A stretch of 64,000 bases of DNA from Massilia sp. Mn16-1_5 (GTDB lineage Bacteria > Pseudomonadota > Gammaproteobacteria > Burkholderiales > Burkholderiaceae_D). Positions 54,739 through 64,000 of the stretch are shown here, piece after piece. The position numbers were made by a program, and so were the translations under genes. Positions within the stretch are counted from its first letter, which is position 1. The number at the start of each line of letters is the position of its first letter. The notes under the pieces were generated by a model that ran no database searches, had not been told where the DNA came from, and worked only from the letters and a program-made list of their open reading frames with translations. Location of the stretch: positions 1-64,000 of the forward strand of contig NZ_PPXQ01000015.1 in assembly GCF_004798585.1 (NCBI RefSeq), in the 5' to 3' direction.

Positions 54739-56172
54739 TTAGTCCTTGGTGACGCGCAACAGCTCGGCCTGCGTCGTGGTGCCATCCTTGAGCCAGCGCT
54801 CGCCGTCTTCGCGCATGGTGCGCATGCCGCTTTGCTGGGCCGCGGCGCGAATCTCGGCTTCCGAGGCCTGGTTGTGGATCTGGGCGCGAATCCCCTCGTC
54901 CGTCTCGAGCAATTCGTAGACGCCGACCCGGCCGTGGTAACCGGTATGGCCGCAGCGCTCGCAGCCGACCGCATGCCAGTGCACGCCGTCGCTCGTCTTG
55001 CAGTGCGAACAGAGTTTGCGGACCAGGCGCTGGGCCATCACGCCCAGCAAGGACGACGACAGCAGGAACGGCTCGATACCCATGTCGAGCAGGCGGGTGA
55101 CGGCCGCGGCGGCATCGTTGGTGTGCAGGGTCGCCAGCACCAGGTGGCCGGTGAGCGAGGCCTGGACCGCGATCTGCGCCGTTTCCAAATCTCGGATCTC
55201 GCCGATCATGATGACGTCCGGATCCTGGCGCAGGATCGCGCGCAGGGCTTTCGCGAAGGTCATGTCGATACGGGCATTGACCTGGGTCTGGCCGACGCCG
55301 TTCAGGTCGTACTCGATCGGGTCTTCCACCGTCATGATGTTGGTGGTGGAGGCGTTCAGGCGAGATAAGGCCGCGTACAAGGTCGTCGTCTTGCCGGAAC
55401 CGGTCGGACCTGTGACCAGGACGATGCCGTGCGGCTGGTTAATGAGCTTGTCGAACTGCGGCAGCAGGTCCGGGCTCATGCCCAGGTGAGACAGGTCGAG
55501 CCGCCCCGCTTCCTTGTCGAGCAGACGCAGCACGGCGCGTTCGCCGTGGCCGGTCGGTAAAGTGGAAACACGCACGTCGACCGGTTTGCCGCCCACGCGC
55601 AGCGTAATGCGGCCGTCCTGCGGCAGGCGTTTTTCGGCGATGTCGAGCTGCGACATGATCTTGATACGCGAAATCAACGAGGCGTGAATGCCCTTGCGTG
55701 GACGCACGATGTCGCGCAGGGCGCCATCGATGCGAAAACGTACGACCGAGGTCTGCTCGAAAGGTTCGATGTGGATGTCCGACGCCCCTTCGCGCAGCGA
55801 TTGCGTCAGCAGCGCATTGATCATGCGGATCACGGGCGCGTCGTCGGACGATTCGAGCAGGTCTTCGATGGCCGGCACGTCCTGCAGCAGGCGCGTCAGG
55901 TCGAGGTCGGCGTCGAATTCGTCGGCGACCTGGTTGGCGTCGCCGCCGGCAGCGGCATAGGCAGCCGCGATCGCGTCGTCGAGCTCGCTACGGTCGACGC
56001 GGCGCAGGGCGATGCGGCCGAAACGGCGCGACACCTCGGCAATGGCGGCCGGCGGCGTGCTGCTCGACACCAGCACCTCGATGCTTTGTCCCGCGCCCGG
56101 AGCCGTGTCGTCGCCGGTGCGCGCCAGGACCCCGTGATCGCGGGCGAAGGCGTAAGGCAACAGATTGGTCAT
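54739..56172 (-). CDS. gspE: Type II secretion ATPase GspE
   Basis: A 477-residue cytoplasmic secretion ATPase that powers the pseudopilus. Walker A reads [10 protein letters not shown] and Walker [21 protein letters not shown], with the His box [13 protein letters not shown] tetracysteine zinc site is seen (CSHC...CERC). The N-terminal N1E region is present but short. The gene starts seven bases after gspD on the same strand. Confidence 0.97.
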   Translation of the reverse strand: MTNLLPYAFARDHGVLARTGDDTAPGAGQSIEVLVSSSTPPAAIAEVSRRFGRIALRRVDRSELDDAIAAAYAAAGGDANQVADEFDADLDLTRLLQDVPAIEDLLESSDDAPVIRMINALLTQSLREGASDIHIEPFEQTSVVRFRIDGALRDIVRPRKGIHASLISRIKIMSQLDIAEKRLPQDGRITLRVGGKPVDVRVSTLPTGHGERAVLRLLDKEAGRLDLSHLGMSPDLLPQFDKLINQPHGIVLVTGPTGSGKTTTLYAALSRLNASTTNIMTVEDPIEYDLNGVGQTQVNARIDMTFAKALRAILRQDPDVIMIGEIRDLETAQIAVQASLTGHLVLATLHTNDAAAAVTRLLDMGIEPFLLSSSLLGVMAQRLVRKLCSHCKTSDGVHWHAVGCERCGHTGYHGRVGVYELLETDEGIRAQIHNQASEAEIRAAAQQSGMRTMREDGERWLKDGTTTQAELLRVTKD

Positions 56173-56179
56173 GATGAAA

Positions 56180-58495
56180 TCACTTCTGGTTCGGCGGCGT
56201 CACCGGGCGAAATTCGGGCACGGGCGCCTGGTTCGGTTGGGCTTGCATGGACGGCTGGCTGCCCGTGCCGGGGCCGGTGGCCGCGCCCGGACGGGCAGTC
56301 GGCGGCGCCGGCGGCGGCATCGTCGCCATGGTACCGCCCGCCGGCGGCTGGCCGTTGGTCAGCGGCGGCAGTTCCGGCGCACCCAGGTTGCGCATCAGGA
56401 TGGTGTCGTCTTGCGGACGGCTGCTCGCGCCCAGTGCGCGCATGTATTCGTAGCGGTCGAGCGAAATGGCGTTGTTCTGCTCCTTGCTGCGCACCACCAC
56501 CGGACGCAGGAAGACCATCAGGTTGGTTTTATTCCGGGTGCGGTTGCGGTACTTGAACAGGTTGCCCAGCACCGGGATGTCGCCCAGGCCACGCACCTTT
56601 TCTTCGCCGTGGTCTTCATTGTCCTGGATCAGGCCACCCAGCACGATGATCTGGCCATCGTCGGCCAGGATATTGCTTTCGATCGCACGCACGGTGGTGA
56701 CGATGCCCTCGGCGCGGACCACCGAATTGTCGATGCCCGAATTCTCGTGGTAGATCGACAGTTTGATGACGCCGCCTTCGGAGATCTGCGGACGCACCTT
56801 CATCAAGAGGCCAATGTCCTTGCGGTCCACGGTCTGGAAGGGATTATTCGCGCCGCTGGTGCCGGTCGTGAACGAACCCGTAATGATCGGAATGTTCTGG
56901 CCCACCTTGATCGTCGCCAGCTCGTTATCGAGCGTGATCATGTTCGGTGTCGACAAGATGTTGGCGGCGCCCTCGTTTTCAAGTGCGCTGGCCACGGCGC
57001 CTAAGCCGAGCTCGCCGTTGATCTGCTTAAAAATGCCCAGCGTCAGGCCGGGCAGCGAGGGCACCGAGCTGCTGGTGCCCGAGCCAAAGCCGGCGCGCGC
57101 CGCGGCTGCCAGGTTGACGATGTTGTTGGCGCTGCCTGAATTGAAGGACTGGATGCCGCCGACCCGGTATTTGCTGGTATCGCTGCCCGACAGGCCCAGC
57201 CATTGCACGCCGAACTCGGCAGCTTTCTGGGAATTCATTTCCACGACCAGGGCTTCGATATAGACCTGGGCACGGCGTACGTCGAGCTGGTCGATGACAC
57301 CGCGCAGGTTGCGGTAGATCGCATCCGGCGCGGTGATGATGAGGCTGTTGGTCGAGGCGTCGGCCTGGATGAAGCCGGAGCCCTGTCCGCCGCCGCCGCC
57401 GACGCTGGTCGCCTGGCCCTGCTGGGCGAAGGTACCGCCGGTACCGCCGGCGCCGATGCTGCTTTGCTGGCCCTGCTGGCCACCGCCGAGGCCGCCGCCG
57501 GTGCCGCTCTGGCTGCCGGCCTGGATCGAGCCGCCCGTCGTGCCCTGCTGCGTCACCGGCACCGCCGAGGCATCCTGCGAGACGACGGCGCGCAGGGTTT
57601 GCGCGACCTTGCTGGCGTCGGCGTTTTTCAGGTAGACGACGTGGATGTTGCCCTTCTCGGTGGTCGCCTGGTCGAGCTTGGCAATCAGCGACTTGGCGAG
57701 ATTGGCGCGTGCCTGCGAGGGGGCGCGCACGACGACCGAGTTGGTGCGGGAATCGGCCAGGATGGTGACGCGGCCGGAATCGCCGCCGGCGGCCGGCTCC
57801 ATCAGGCGTGAGACGAGCGTCGCGATGTCGCTGGCGATACCGTTGCGGATCGGCACAACGTCGAGGTCGGCGGCCACCGGCGCGTCGAGCGCGGCGATGA
57901 TGCGCGACAGGCGGCGCAGGTTGTCGGCGTAATCGGTAATGACCAGGCTATTGTTGCCCGGATTGGCCATGATCGAGTTGTTCGGCGAGATCAGCGGGCG
58001 CAGCACGGCCGTCAGGTTGGCGGCCGATTCATACGACAGGTGGAACACCTGGGTCGCGATCTGGTCGCCTTGCACGCGGGTGCCGCGCTTGCCCACCATG
58101 GTCGGCGAGGATTGCAGCTTCGCTTCCGCTTCCGGCACCACTTTGGCATAGCCCTCGCCGGTCGTGACGACGGTAAAGCCCTGCAGGCGCAGGGCCGAGG
58201 TGAGCAAACCGAAGGCCTGGCTCTTGGTCAGCGATTTTTCCGACACCAGGGTCAGCGTGCCTTTGACGCGCGGGTCGATGATGAAGGTCATCCCCGTGTA
58301 GTGGCCCACCGCCTTGATCACCGATTCGATGTCGGCGTTCACGAAAGAGAGGGCCGCGGAATTTTCCTGGGCCTGGGCGGGAGTCGGCGGCAAGGCCGTG
58401 GCCACCGCGCAGCACAGCAGGGCGCCTGCGGCGATACGGCGCAAGCTCGGGCGCAGTGGCGAGATTTCGGGGGTGCTACGGAAGGATGTTTTCAT
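56180..58495 (-). CDS. gspD: Type II secretion secretin GspD
   Basis: A 771-residue outer-membrane channel. A signal peptide (about 1-42) and N0-N3 modules (about 45-420) are followed by a C-terminal secretin core (about 440-690) with the conserved [15 protein letters not shown] and [13 protein letters not shown] segments and the late [16 protein letters not shown] Gly/Gln/Ser-rich insertion (about 310-375) interrupts N3. The C-terminal tail is Pro-rich and probably carries the pilotin-binding part. The stop of gspN overlaps the start by one base (TAATG). Confidence 0.97.
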   Translation of the reverse strand: MKTSFRSTPEISPLRPSLRRIAAGALLCCAVATALPPTPAQAQENSAALSFVNADIESVIKAVGHYTGMTFIIDPRVKGTLTLVSEKSLTKSQAFGLLTSALRLQGFTVVTTGEGYAKVVPEAEAKLQSSPTMVGKRGTRVQGDQIATQVFHLSYESAANLTAVLRPLISPNNSIMANPGNNSLVITDYADNLRRLSRIIAALDAPVAADLDVVPIRNGIASDIATLVSRLMEPAAGGDSGRVTILADSRTNSVVVRAPSQARANLAKSLIAKLDQATTEKGNIHVVYLKNADASKVAQTLRAVVSQDASAVPVTQQGTTGGSIQAGSQSGTGGGLGGGQQGQQSSIGAGGTGGTFAQQGQATSVGGGGGQGSGFIQADASTNSLIITAPDAIYRNLRGVIDQLDVRRAQVYIEALVVEMNSQKAAEFGVQWLGLSGSDTSKYRVGGIQSFNSGSANNIVNLAAAARAGFGSGTSSSVPSLPGLTLGIFKQINGELGLGAVASALENEGAANILSTPNMITLDNELATIKVGQNIPIITGSFTTGTSGANNPFQTVDRKDIGLLMKVRPQISEGGVIKLSIYHENSGIDNSVVRAEGIVTTVRAIESNILADDGQIIVLGGLIQDNEDHGEEKVRGLGDIPVLGNLFKYRNRTRNKTNLMVFLRPVVVRSKEQNNAISLDRYEYMRALGASSRPQDDTILMRNLGAPELPPLTNGQPPAGGTMATMPPPAPPTARPGAATGPGTGSQPSMQAQPNQAPVPEFRPVTPPNQK

Positions 58496-59268
58496 TATCT
58501 GAACTCTAATGCGATTATGTTTTTACCGTTCACCATGCGGCGCTGGCCGAGGAGGTTGAGCATATTGCCCAGGGTCTCTTCATAGCCTTCGGCGGCCGAC
58601 GCCTGCCCCGAAAAGCGCAGGCGTCCATTCTGCAATGTTCCATTTCCCGACAACAGCAAAGCGCCGCGCACCGTGCGGAGCACCAGCTCGGCCTGCTGGC
58701 CGCGCCAGTCCATCACCATCTCGTAGCTGCCCAGCGGCTTGATCGGCGCCATGCGCGAACCCATGTCGCTCATCGTCAGGATCGTGCGTCCGGTAACGGC
58801 CACACTGTTCGGCTGGCGGGTCAGGTCGAGCCGGTCCCACGACAGGCGCAGCACGCCCGAGGGCACCAGCGTGTTCAGCGGCGCACCCAATCCGGCCAGG
58901 CCTTCCGCCGGCAACAGCAATTGTCCTGCACTGACCTGCCACGACGACCAGCTGCCCGTGAGCTGGACCGGCTGGGCCAGGGCCTGCGGGTTTTCCAGCT
59001 GCATGTCGACCCGGCCGACCAGCACCAGCGGCGACAGGCGCCAGGCAAAGCGCCCCGGCAACAGCGGCGTCACCGATCCGCCTTCGCCCGGCGCGCCGCC
59101 CACGAAAGCTGAGCCGTTCCAGAGCGTACCCTGCGCATCCCCCAGAGTCAAACGGCCGCCGGTCTGGCGTTCCACCATCGTGCCGAGCCAGCTGGCGGGC
59201 AGGAAAATGCATACCGTCAGCGCGATCGCCAGGGCGACTACGAGCAGCCATGCCAGGCCGCGTCTCAT
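58495..59268 (-). CDS. gspN: Type II secretion protein GspN
   Basis: A 257-residue membrane-anchored protein. One N-terminal helix (about 5-27) precedes a periplasmic part that fits the GspN family, with GRLTLGDAQGTLWNGSAFV near the start. Its task in the secreton is poorly known. The start overlaps the gspM stop (ATGA), and it runs directly into gspD. Confidence 0.92.
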   Translation of the reverse strand: MRRGLAWLLVVALAIALTVCIFLPASWLGTMVERQTGGRLTLGDAQGTLWNGSAFVGGAPGEGGSVTPLLPGRFAWRLSPLVLVGRVDMQLENPQALAQPVQLTGSWSSWQVSAGQLLLPAEGLAGLGAPLNTLVPSGVLRLSWDRLDLTRQPNSVAVTGRTILTMSDMGSRMAPIKPLGSYEMVMDWRGQQAELVLRTVRGALLLSGNGTLQNGRLRFSGQASAAEGYEETLGNMLNLLGQRRMVNGKNIIALEFR

Positions 59269-59786
59269 CGGGGAGCGGTCCCGTTATCCTGGCGCAGCGT
59301 CAGGTTGGCGTCGACCTGCCCCACCGGGTCTTGCGCGGTAAAACTGCCTTCCTGGACGGCGATGCGGTTCTCGCGGCGCTGGGCATCGAGCCAGGACACC
59401 AGGTTGGCAAACGAGACGCCGGTGACCTGCATGCGTGCGAACTCTCCGGTCAGCGTGAGCGAGCCGGGCGTGATGCCGCGCGCGCTCAGGCTGGCCATCA
59501 GGCTTTCGCGCGTCATCGGCGTGACCGGCGCCGGCGTCTGCCCCGCCAGCGCGCGCGCCTGGTCGGCCATGCCGGCCAGCTGGGCGGCCTGCTGGCGCAG
59601 CTCGGGCAGCGAACGCTGCAGCCGTGCGCGGCCTTCGACGGCCGGCTCGATCAGGCCCGTGTACACCAGCGCCAGCAGGACGACGCCGAACCCGGCGGCG
59701 AGGTAGCGGCGTTCCTTCTCGCTGCGTGCGATCCAGTAGCCGGCGGCGCGTTCGCGCGCGCGGCCGACAGTCGTGTTCAGACTCAT
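59265..59786 (-). CDS. gspM: Type II secretion protein GspM
   Basis: A 173-residue bitopic inner-membrane protein. One helix (about 30-47, LAAGFGVVLLALVYTGLI) precedes a coiled stretch and a ferredoxin-like periplasmic domain. GspM binds GspL and stabilises the platform. It overlaps the gspL stop and gspN start by four bases each. Confidence 0.94.
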   Translation of the reverse strand: MSLNTTVGRARERAAGYWIARSEKERRYLAAGFGVVLLALVYTGLIEPAVEGRARLQRSLPELRQQAAQLAGMADQARALAGQTPAPVTPMTRESLMASLSARGITPGSLTLTGEFARMQVTGVSFANLVSWLDAQRRENRIAVQEGSFTAQDPVGQVDANLTLRQDNGTAPR

Positions 59787-60991
59787 GGCTTGGCTCCCGT
59801 ACTGCGCACCAGCCAGTTGTCAGGTGCGGCGGCTTCCAGTGAAAGACTGCGCGCGGCCAGAGCCGTCTGCAGCTGACGCAGGGCGGCGGGGTCGACCGTT
59901 TCCGGTTTGACCCGCACCCGCAACGCGCGTTCCTTGTATTCGATTGAGGTAATTCCGGGCGGACGCGGCAATTCCCGGCTTGCGTCGCCGAGCGCGCCTG
60001 CCAGGTAGATGAATTCGTCGCCACCGATCTGGCCGCTGCCGGCCTGGGCCCGTGCAATGCCCTGGCGCATCTGCGCGACCGGATCGACCATCGGCTGGTT
60101 CGGATACACCGTATGGAAGGTCTGCTCCATCTGCTTGCGCACGCCTTCGGCCTCGCCGCGCAGGCGCAGCCACTCGATGTTGATGCCGGCCAGGTTGACG
60201 ACGATGCCCAGGAAAGCCAGGGCGATCGGCACGCGCCAGCGGCGCCAGTCGGTCTGGCGCGCACCGGCGCTGCCGAGACCGGGCACCAGGTCGAAGGCGG
60301 TGCTCTTTGCACCCGCGATCCAGTGCGCCCAATCGTCGGCTTCCAGCACCGTACCGGGACCGGCTTCGGCCAGCAGCACGCCGTATTCTCCCAACTGCTC
60401 GCGCGGCACGTACAGGGTGAGCGGCGCATCGCCCGCCAGCGCGCGCGCCGTCTGCAGGGCGCTGGCCGGATTGGCGTCGAGTGCAAGACCGAGGCCGCCG
60501 TACTGGCTCTGGCGCAGCAGCAGCTCGGCGCCGTTCAGGGCTGCGCTGACGCCGCCCGGCTGCAAGGGCAGGCACAGCTGCGCCGGCAGGGCCACGACGC
60601 TGCGCGCGCCCTGGGCCAGCAGGGTGCGCACGAGCGGCTCGAACCAGTCGCGCGCGACCACCGCCACCGGACGAGTGCCGTCGGCGGCCGCAGGTCCCGC
60701 CACCAGCACGGTATCGGCCGGGTCACCCAGGATGTGTTCTTCGACCAGGCCCGGTAGTGCCGCTTTCAGGCGCGCGCCGGTCAGGGGCGGCATCTGCACC
60801 GACAGCAGATTGACGTCGGTGCCGGCCAGCAGCAGCACGACACGGCGGCTGGCGGCGACGACGTCGGTCAGGTTGCGCAGTGCGCCTTCTCCCTGCCCTT
60901 CGATACTGCCGCCGTCGCCGACGACGGCATAACGGCATGGCGCGCCCTCCCCTTCTGCGCGCGCCGGATGCCGGATATAAAGTGTAGTCAA
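59783..60991 (-). CDS. gspL: Type II secretion protein GspL
   Basis: A 402-residue bitopic protein. The cytoplasmic actin-like domain (about 1-245) contacts GspE, a transmembrane helix follows (about 255-275), and then a periplasmic ferredoxin-like domain. I chose the TTG at 60991 (MTTLYIRHPARAEG) because the N-terminus then fits GspL starts and does not overlap gspK. An ATG at 61027 would add 12 residues and overlap the gspK stop by 19 bases. Neither has a strong ribosome site. gspM overlaps its end. Confidence 0.88.
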   Translation of the reverse strand: MTTLYIRHPARAEGEGAPCRYAVVGDGGSIEGQGEGALRNLTDVVAASRRVVLLLAGTDVNLLSVQMPPLTGARLKAALPGLVEEHILGDPADTVLVAGPAAADGTRPVAVVARDWFEPLVRTLLAQGARSVVALPAQLCLPLQPGGVSAALNGAELLLRQSQYGGLGLALDANPASALQTARALAGDAPLTLYVPREQLGEYGVLLAEAGPGTVLEADDWAHWIAGAKSTAFDLVPGLGSAGARQTDWRRWRVPIALAFLGIVVNLAGINIEWLRLRGEAEGVRKQMEQTFHTVYPNQPMVDPVAQMRQGIARAQAGSGQIGGDEFIYLAGALGDASRELPRPPGITSIEYKERALRVRVKPETVDPAALRQLQTALAARSLSLEAAAPDNWLVRSTGAKP

Positions 60992-61008
60992 ACCGTCTCG
61001 CTTTCTTG

Positions 61009-62118
61009 TTAGTTTTGACGAACCCAAACGATCTTTACACCACCACCGATCGGATTGGCACTGCGCTGCATCAGCGACTGTGCATTCAATGCCGCGCGGT
61101 CCAGGCGGATATGGCTGTTCACGAGGAACCAGTCGCTTTTCACGCTGATCGAATCGGCCAGCGGGGTGCGCCCGGAAATCTCGGTCTGGAACTTGCCGAT
61201 GTCATCCCAGGGCACGTTGCGGCGCCGCGCCAGCAGGGACTTCGCTTCCGACAGCGAAAAATTCGGGATCACCGCCGCCAGCACTTCGGCCGAGGCCGTG
61301 TTCACGTTGATCGGCGTGCGTTCCGGCAGCACGATCACGAAGGGGCGCAGCTTTTCCAGCATTTCCGGCGTCAGGCCGCGCACCGCCAATAAATCCTCGA
61401 CTTCGAGGAACTTGATCGGCGTGCCCAGGCCTGTGCGATTCACCGGAATCGTCGCGGCCGGGTCGGCCACCTCGCCGCCGGCGTCGGCGCCGCTCGCCTG
61501 TACTCCGTCCCCGGCCGGGGTGCCACCCTCGCTGGGATCGCTTTCCTGGCCGCCGATTTCCTGGCCCGTGACCGGGTCCACGGTGCCGGCGGCAACGACG
61601 GCCGGCTGGCTGCCGGCGATCAGGTTCGCCGCCGTTTTCGCCAGCGCCGGATTGATCTGCAAACTGGTCAGCAGGCGCTGGAAGACCGCCAGGTTGGCCG
61701 CATCGACCACGGCGCCATTCGCGGTCTTGCTCGCCAGGTTGCGCAGATTGTAACGTGAGGTCGCGTCCTCGATGTTGCCGGAAAGACTGGCATTGAATAC
61801 TTCGCCTTCGACCCGTTCGCGTTCGATGTACTGGTCGAGCCGGGTTTCCGCCAGGGGCGTGGCCCAGACCTGGGTCAGCGCCGTGTAGCGGTTGTTGTAG
61901 GCATCCTGGCGCAGCACCAGGGTCGACCAGTCGAGCGCGCCGCGCAGGATCCAGCGCGTCTGCAGGTGCAGTCTCTGGTTTTCCATCGAGCGCACCTGCA
62001 CCTGCTGTTGCCAGAACAGGCTGGCGACGATGGAAATCGCGAGCGTGGTGAGCAGCAAGGCGGTGATGACGGCCACGCCGCGCTGGCGCCGGGGGAAGCG
62101 AAGCATCGGCTTGCGCAT
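61009..62118 (-). CDS. gspK: Type II secretion minor pseudopilin GspK
   Basis: A 369-residue minor pseudopilin. The prepilin signal is RRQRG-VAVITALLLT, cut after Gly. Residue 5 of the mature chain is not Glu, as usual for GspK at the pseudopilus tip. The large C-terminal alpha domain contains the helix-hairpin-helix-like EVEDLLAVRGLTPEML and INVNTASAEVL. An Asp/Gly/Glu-rich insertion (about 195-225) is seen. The gspJ stop overlaps its start. Confidence 0.95.
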   Translation of the reverse strand: MRKPMLRFPRRQRGVAVITALLLTTLAISIVASLFWQQQVQVRSMENQRLHLQTRWILRGALDWSTLVLRQDAYNNRYTALTQVWATPLAETRLDQYIERERVEGEVFNASLSGNIEDATSRYNLRNLASKTANGAVVDAANLAVFQRLLTSLQINPALAKTAANLIAGSQPAVVAAGTVDPVTGQEIGGQESDPSEGGTPAGDGVQASGADAGGEVADPAATIPVNRTGLGTPIKFLEVEDLLAVRGLTPEMLEKLRPFVIVLPERTPINVNTASAEVLAAVIPNFSLSEAKSLLARRRNVPWDDIGKFQTEISGRTPLADSISVKSDWFLVNSHIRLDRAALNAQSLMQRSANPIGGGVKIVWVRQN

Positions 62119-62726
62119 CAGATGCTCCCCAGCAGGAAGGATTTAGTAAGCGGCTGCGGGAAGTTGCGCGCGGCCAGCACCACTTGCACCCCGGTGATGG
62201 CCGAAGGCACGACGCCGCCCTGGGCGGTCGCCATCGGCTGCTTTTGCCAGGCATTGTTCTGCCAGACGAGCACGGCCATCGATTGGACGCCGCCCTGCAG
62301 CGTCACCGGCGGGGTCGGATCGGTATCGCTGACCGAGGCCTGCCACAGCGCATCGAGTTCGATCAGGTCACGGGTCGTGTTCGATTCGCGCCGGGTCAGC
62401 TGGCCGTTGACGAGGCGGTAAGAAATGACCTGCAGGCGTGCCGGTTCGTTTTCGTTGAAGACGGTGCGCACCAGGGTCAGGCGGTTGTCGGCCTGCTCCA
62501 GGAAGGGACGGCGTCCGAGCATGGCGGCGTCGACCGTGTGCTCGCAATCGCTCTGCATCTGGGCGAAGGCCAGCTGCATGCCGCGCGTCATTTCCATCTG
62601 GTCGGTCAGGGCGACGCGCGCACGCACGATGCCGTCCAGGCCGCGCCAGCCGAGCACGGCCACCATGGCCAGGATGCCGATCGCCACCAGGAGTTCGACC
62701 AGCGTGAAGCCGCGCGCCCGCTTCAT
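62118..62726 (-). CDS. gspJ: Type II secretion minor pseudopilin GspJ
   Basis: A 202-residue pseudopilin with the prepilin signal KRARG-FTLVELLVAIGILA, methylated Phe after the cut and Glu at mature position 5. The globular domain shows the GspJ pattern ARLQVISYRLVNGQLTRRES. It forms the pseudopilus tip with GspI and GspK. The ATG at 62726 overlaps the gspI stop; a longer start has no supporting prepilin signal. Confidence 0.94.
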   Translation of the reverse strand: MKRARGFTLVELLVAIGILAMVAVLGWRGLDGIVRARVALTDQMEMTRGMQLAFAQMQSDCEHTVDAAMLGRRPFLEQADNRLTLVRTVFNENEPARLQVISYRLVNGQLTRRESNTTRDLIELDALWQASVSDTDPTPPVTLQGGVQSMAVLVWQNNAWQKQPMATAQGGVVPSAITGVQVVLAARNFPQPLTKSFLLGSI

Positions 62727-63103
62727 GAGGTGGGCCTCAGGACGAGTTGGACCAGTTTCAGGATGCGGCGGTCCGGATTGTCCATGTCGAAGACCGAGAC
62801 TTCGACGCGGCGCAGCTGGGGATTCGGGCTGGCCAGCACTTCGTCCTGGCACATCAGGCGCAGGTCGCCCTGGCCGCAGGCGTAGCTGCGCTTGCCGATT
62901 TCAGGGAATTCGCGGTTCAGGCGGATCTGCACGAGGCGGTTCTCGGCCGACCAGGTCGCCATCATGGAGGCACGCAGGCCGGCGCCGTTCGAGGCCAGGC
63001 TGCCGATCGCGCGCAGGCCGGCGCCGAGCGCGGTGCCGACGATGACGAGCGCCACCAGCACTTCGAGCAGGGTGAAACCGGCATGGCGCTGCGGATGCTT
63101 CAC
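62723..63103 (-). CDS. gspI: Type II secretion minor pseudopilin GspI
   Basis: A 126-residue pseudopilin with the signal RHAG-FTLLEVLVALVIVGTA, Glu at mature position 5. The small domain includes SAENRLVQIRLNREFPEIG, typical of GspI. It nucleates the tip with GspJ and GspK. It overlaps gspH by four bases and gspJ by four. Confidence 0.95.
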   Translation of the reverse strand: MKHPQRHAGFTLLEVLVALVIVGTALGAGLRAIGSLASNGAGLRASMMATWSAENRLVQIRLNREFPEIGKRSYACGQGDLRLMCQDEVLASPNPQLRRVEVSVFDMDNPDRRILKLVQLVLRPTS

Positions 63104-63600
63104 TGCTGCTCTCCCGGTTCGATGACCGTGAAATGGCCCACGCCATCGGCGCGGATGCCGACGCTGTTGTTGCCGCTGGCCAGGGTCAAAACAAAAGGCT
63201 TGTCGACCGGCTCGCGCCCGAAGGTCACGCGCATGGTCTCCCCCTGGATGCCGGCGGCCGGCGGGTCGAGCAGCAGGCGCACCGGGGCGTTCTTGAAAGC
63301 CCGTTCGCGCAATAAATCGTCCTGGGTAACGGGCACCCAGCCGGTGTCGTTGCGCACCAGGAAACGGTAGCGCTCGGGCGTGGCTTCGAAGCTGACTTGC
63401 CGGTTGCGCACGATGGCTTCATCGCGCGCCAGCTGCAGCAGCAGGGTCAGGCGCTTGGCCTCGTTTTCGAGGTCCTGGCGCGGACTGGGAATCGCGTTGA
63501 GCGAGGCCATCCCGAGCGTGATGCCGATGATGACCATCACGACCAGGATTTCAACAAGGGTAAACCCCTCGTCTCTGCGCGGCGTCGCGACGCCAGCCAT
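63100..63600 (-). CDS. gspH: Type II secretion minor pseudopilin GspH
   Basis: A 166-residue pseudopilin with the signal RRDEG-FTLVEILVVMVIIGI. The domain has the helix DLENEAKRLTLLLQLARDEA and a beta-rich C-terminal half, as in GspH. It sits six bases after gspG on the same strand and overlaps gspI by four bases, supporting tight operon translation. Confidence 0.95.
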   Translation of the reverse strand: MAGVATPRRDEGFTLVEILVVMVIIGITLGMASLNAIPSPRQDLENEAKRLTLLLQLARDEAIVRNRQVSFEATPERYRFLVRNDTGWVPVTQDDLLRERAFKNAPVRLLLDPPAAGIQGETMRVTFGREPVDKPFVLTLASGNNSVGIRADGVGHFTVIEPGEQQ

Positions 63601-63606
63601 GGCGAC

Positions 63607-64000
63607 TTACCCCTGCCAGGAGCCGACGTCGGCGTCTTCGCCCTCGCCGCCGGCCTGGCCGTCGGCACCGAACGAGAAGATGTCGATCTCGCCGTGCAGG
63701 CCAGGCGACAGGTATTGGTAAGAATTACCCCAAGGATCCTTTGGCAGCTTTTCGACGTAGCCGCCTTCTTTCCAGCCATTGGCTGCCGGACCCGAGGTCG
63801 GCTTGGTGGTCAGGGCTTGCAGGCCCTGCTCGGTGGTCGGATAGCGCTGGTTGTCCAGCTTATACAGCTTCATGGCCTGCATCAGGGTGGCGATGTCGGT
63901 CTTGGCCGCGACCACGCGCGACTCGCCGGTACGGCCCAGCAGTTTTGGCACGACCAGGGCGCCGAGGATGCCGATGATGACCACGACAACCATGATTTCA
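63607..64000 (-). CDS. gspG: Type II secretion major pseudopilin GspG (cut by window edge)
   Basis: The visible 130 residues are most of GspG, the main pseudopilus subunit, with its N-terminal prepilin signal beyond the window end. The hydrophobic helix EIMVVVVIIGILGALVVPKL is followed by the classic QRYPTTEQGLQAL and PWGNSYQYLSPG, and the calcium-site region toward the C-terminus FSFGADGQAGGEGEDADVGS. It is the first visible gene of the leftward gsp operon. Confidence 0.97.
   Translation of the reverse strand, partial: EIMVVVVIIGILGALVVPKLLGRTGESRVVAAKTDIATLMQAMKLYKLDNQRYPTTEQGLQALTTKPTSGPAANGWKEGGYVEKLPKDPWGNSYQYLSPGLHGEIDIFSFGADGQAGGEGEDADVGSWQG

Overview
The window is GC-rich, densely coded chromosomal DNA from a betaproteobacterium of the order Burkholderiales. 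Gene order and protein sequences point to the Oxalobacteraceae (Massilia/Telluria-like). The main clues are tRNA-Tyr/Gly/Thr-tuf, a SAH riboswitch with ahcY/holin-like/metF, metK/lpxL/lpxL/dapF, DUF484-xerC, a one-cysteine DksA, hslVU, and a complete gsp cluster. The family assignment is an inference. No mobile element, prophage, CRISPR array or recognisable defence island was found.

Layout. 0-0.6 kb: tRNA-Tyr, tRNA-Gly, tRNA-Thr and the start of tuf, all on the minus strand behind one strong sigma70-like promoter. 0.7-8.2 kb: a signalling block with a MASE1/PAS/GGDEF/EAL enzyme, an HDOD-GAF protein, a receiver-TPR protein whose phosphoacceptor Asp is Glu, and a membrane J-domain protein. 8.3-11.7 kb: a MidA-like methyltransferase facing a pteridine-reductase-like SDR, folB and ttcA. 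11.7-16.2 kb: a GNAT, an MFS transporter, an exported histidine phosphatase and a TonB-dependent receptor. 16.3-18.2 kb: a LytS/LytTR two-component pair. 18.3-26.9 kb: an M14 peptidase, an S41 lipoprotein peptidase, a fused indolepyruvate ferredoxin oxidoreductase with a divergent Lrp regulator, and a GNAT. 26.9-33.5 kb: a diguanylate cyclase and the operon slt / NDUFA9-like / gst / cca.

33.7-41.3 kb is one-carbon metabolism and envelope synthesis: formyl-THF cyclo-ligase, metF, a small holin-like protein, ahcY under a SAH riboswitch, metK, two lipid A-type acyltransferases and dapF. 41.4-48.2 kb carries a SEL1-repeat protein, a major porin, DUF484, xerC, a COG0523 GTPase and a DksA lacking three of four zinc cysteines. 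48.4-52.8 kb carries a STAS-domain protein, hslVU behind a probable sigma32 promoter, a small basic protein and an XRE regulator. 52.8-64 kb is a type II secretion operon read leftward as gspG-H-I-J-K-L-M-N-D-E-F-C, with gspG cut by the window edge.

I found no convincing new multi-gene system. The most unusual items are: CTGTGACGA direct repeats 21 bp apart between a TonB receptor and a LytTR system; the Glu-for-Asp receiver protein in an operon with HDOD-GAF; a CCA-adding enzyme whose HD phosphohydrolase motif is eroded; a one-cysteine DksA beside a COG0523 GTPase; a shared palindromic repeat family at 18.2 and 37.3 kb; and nested inverted repeats upstream of the porin.
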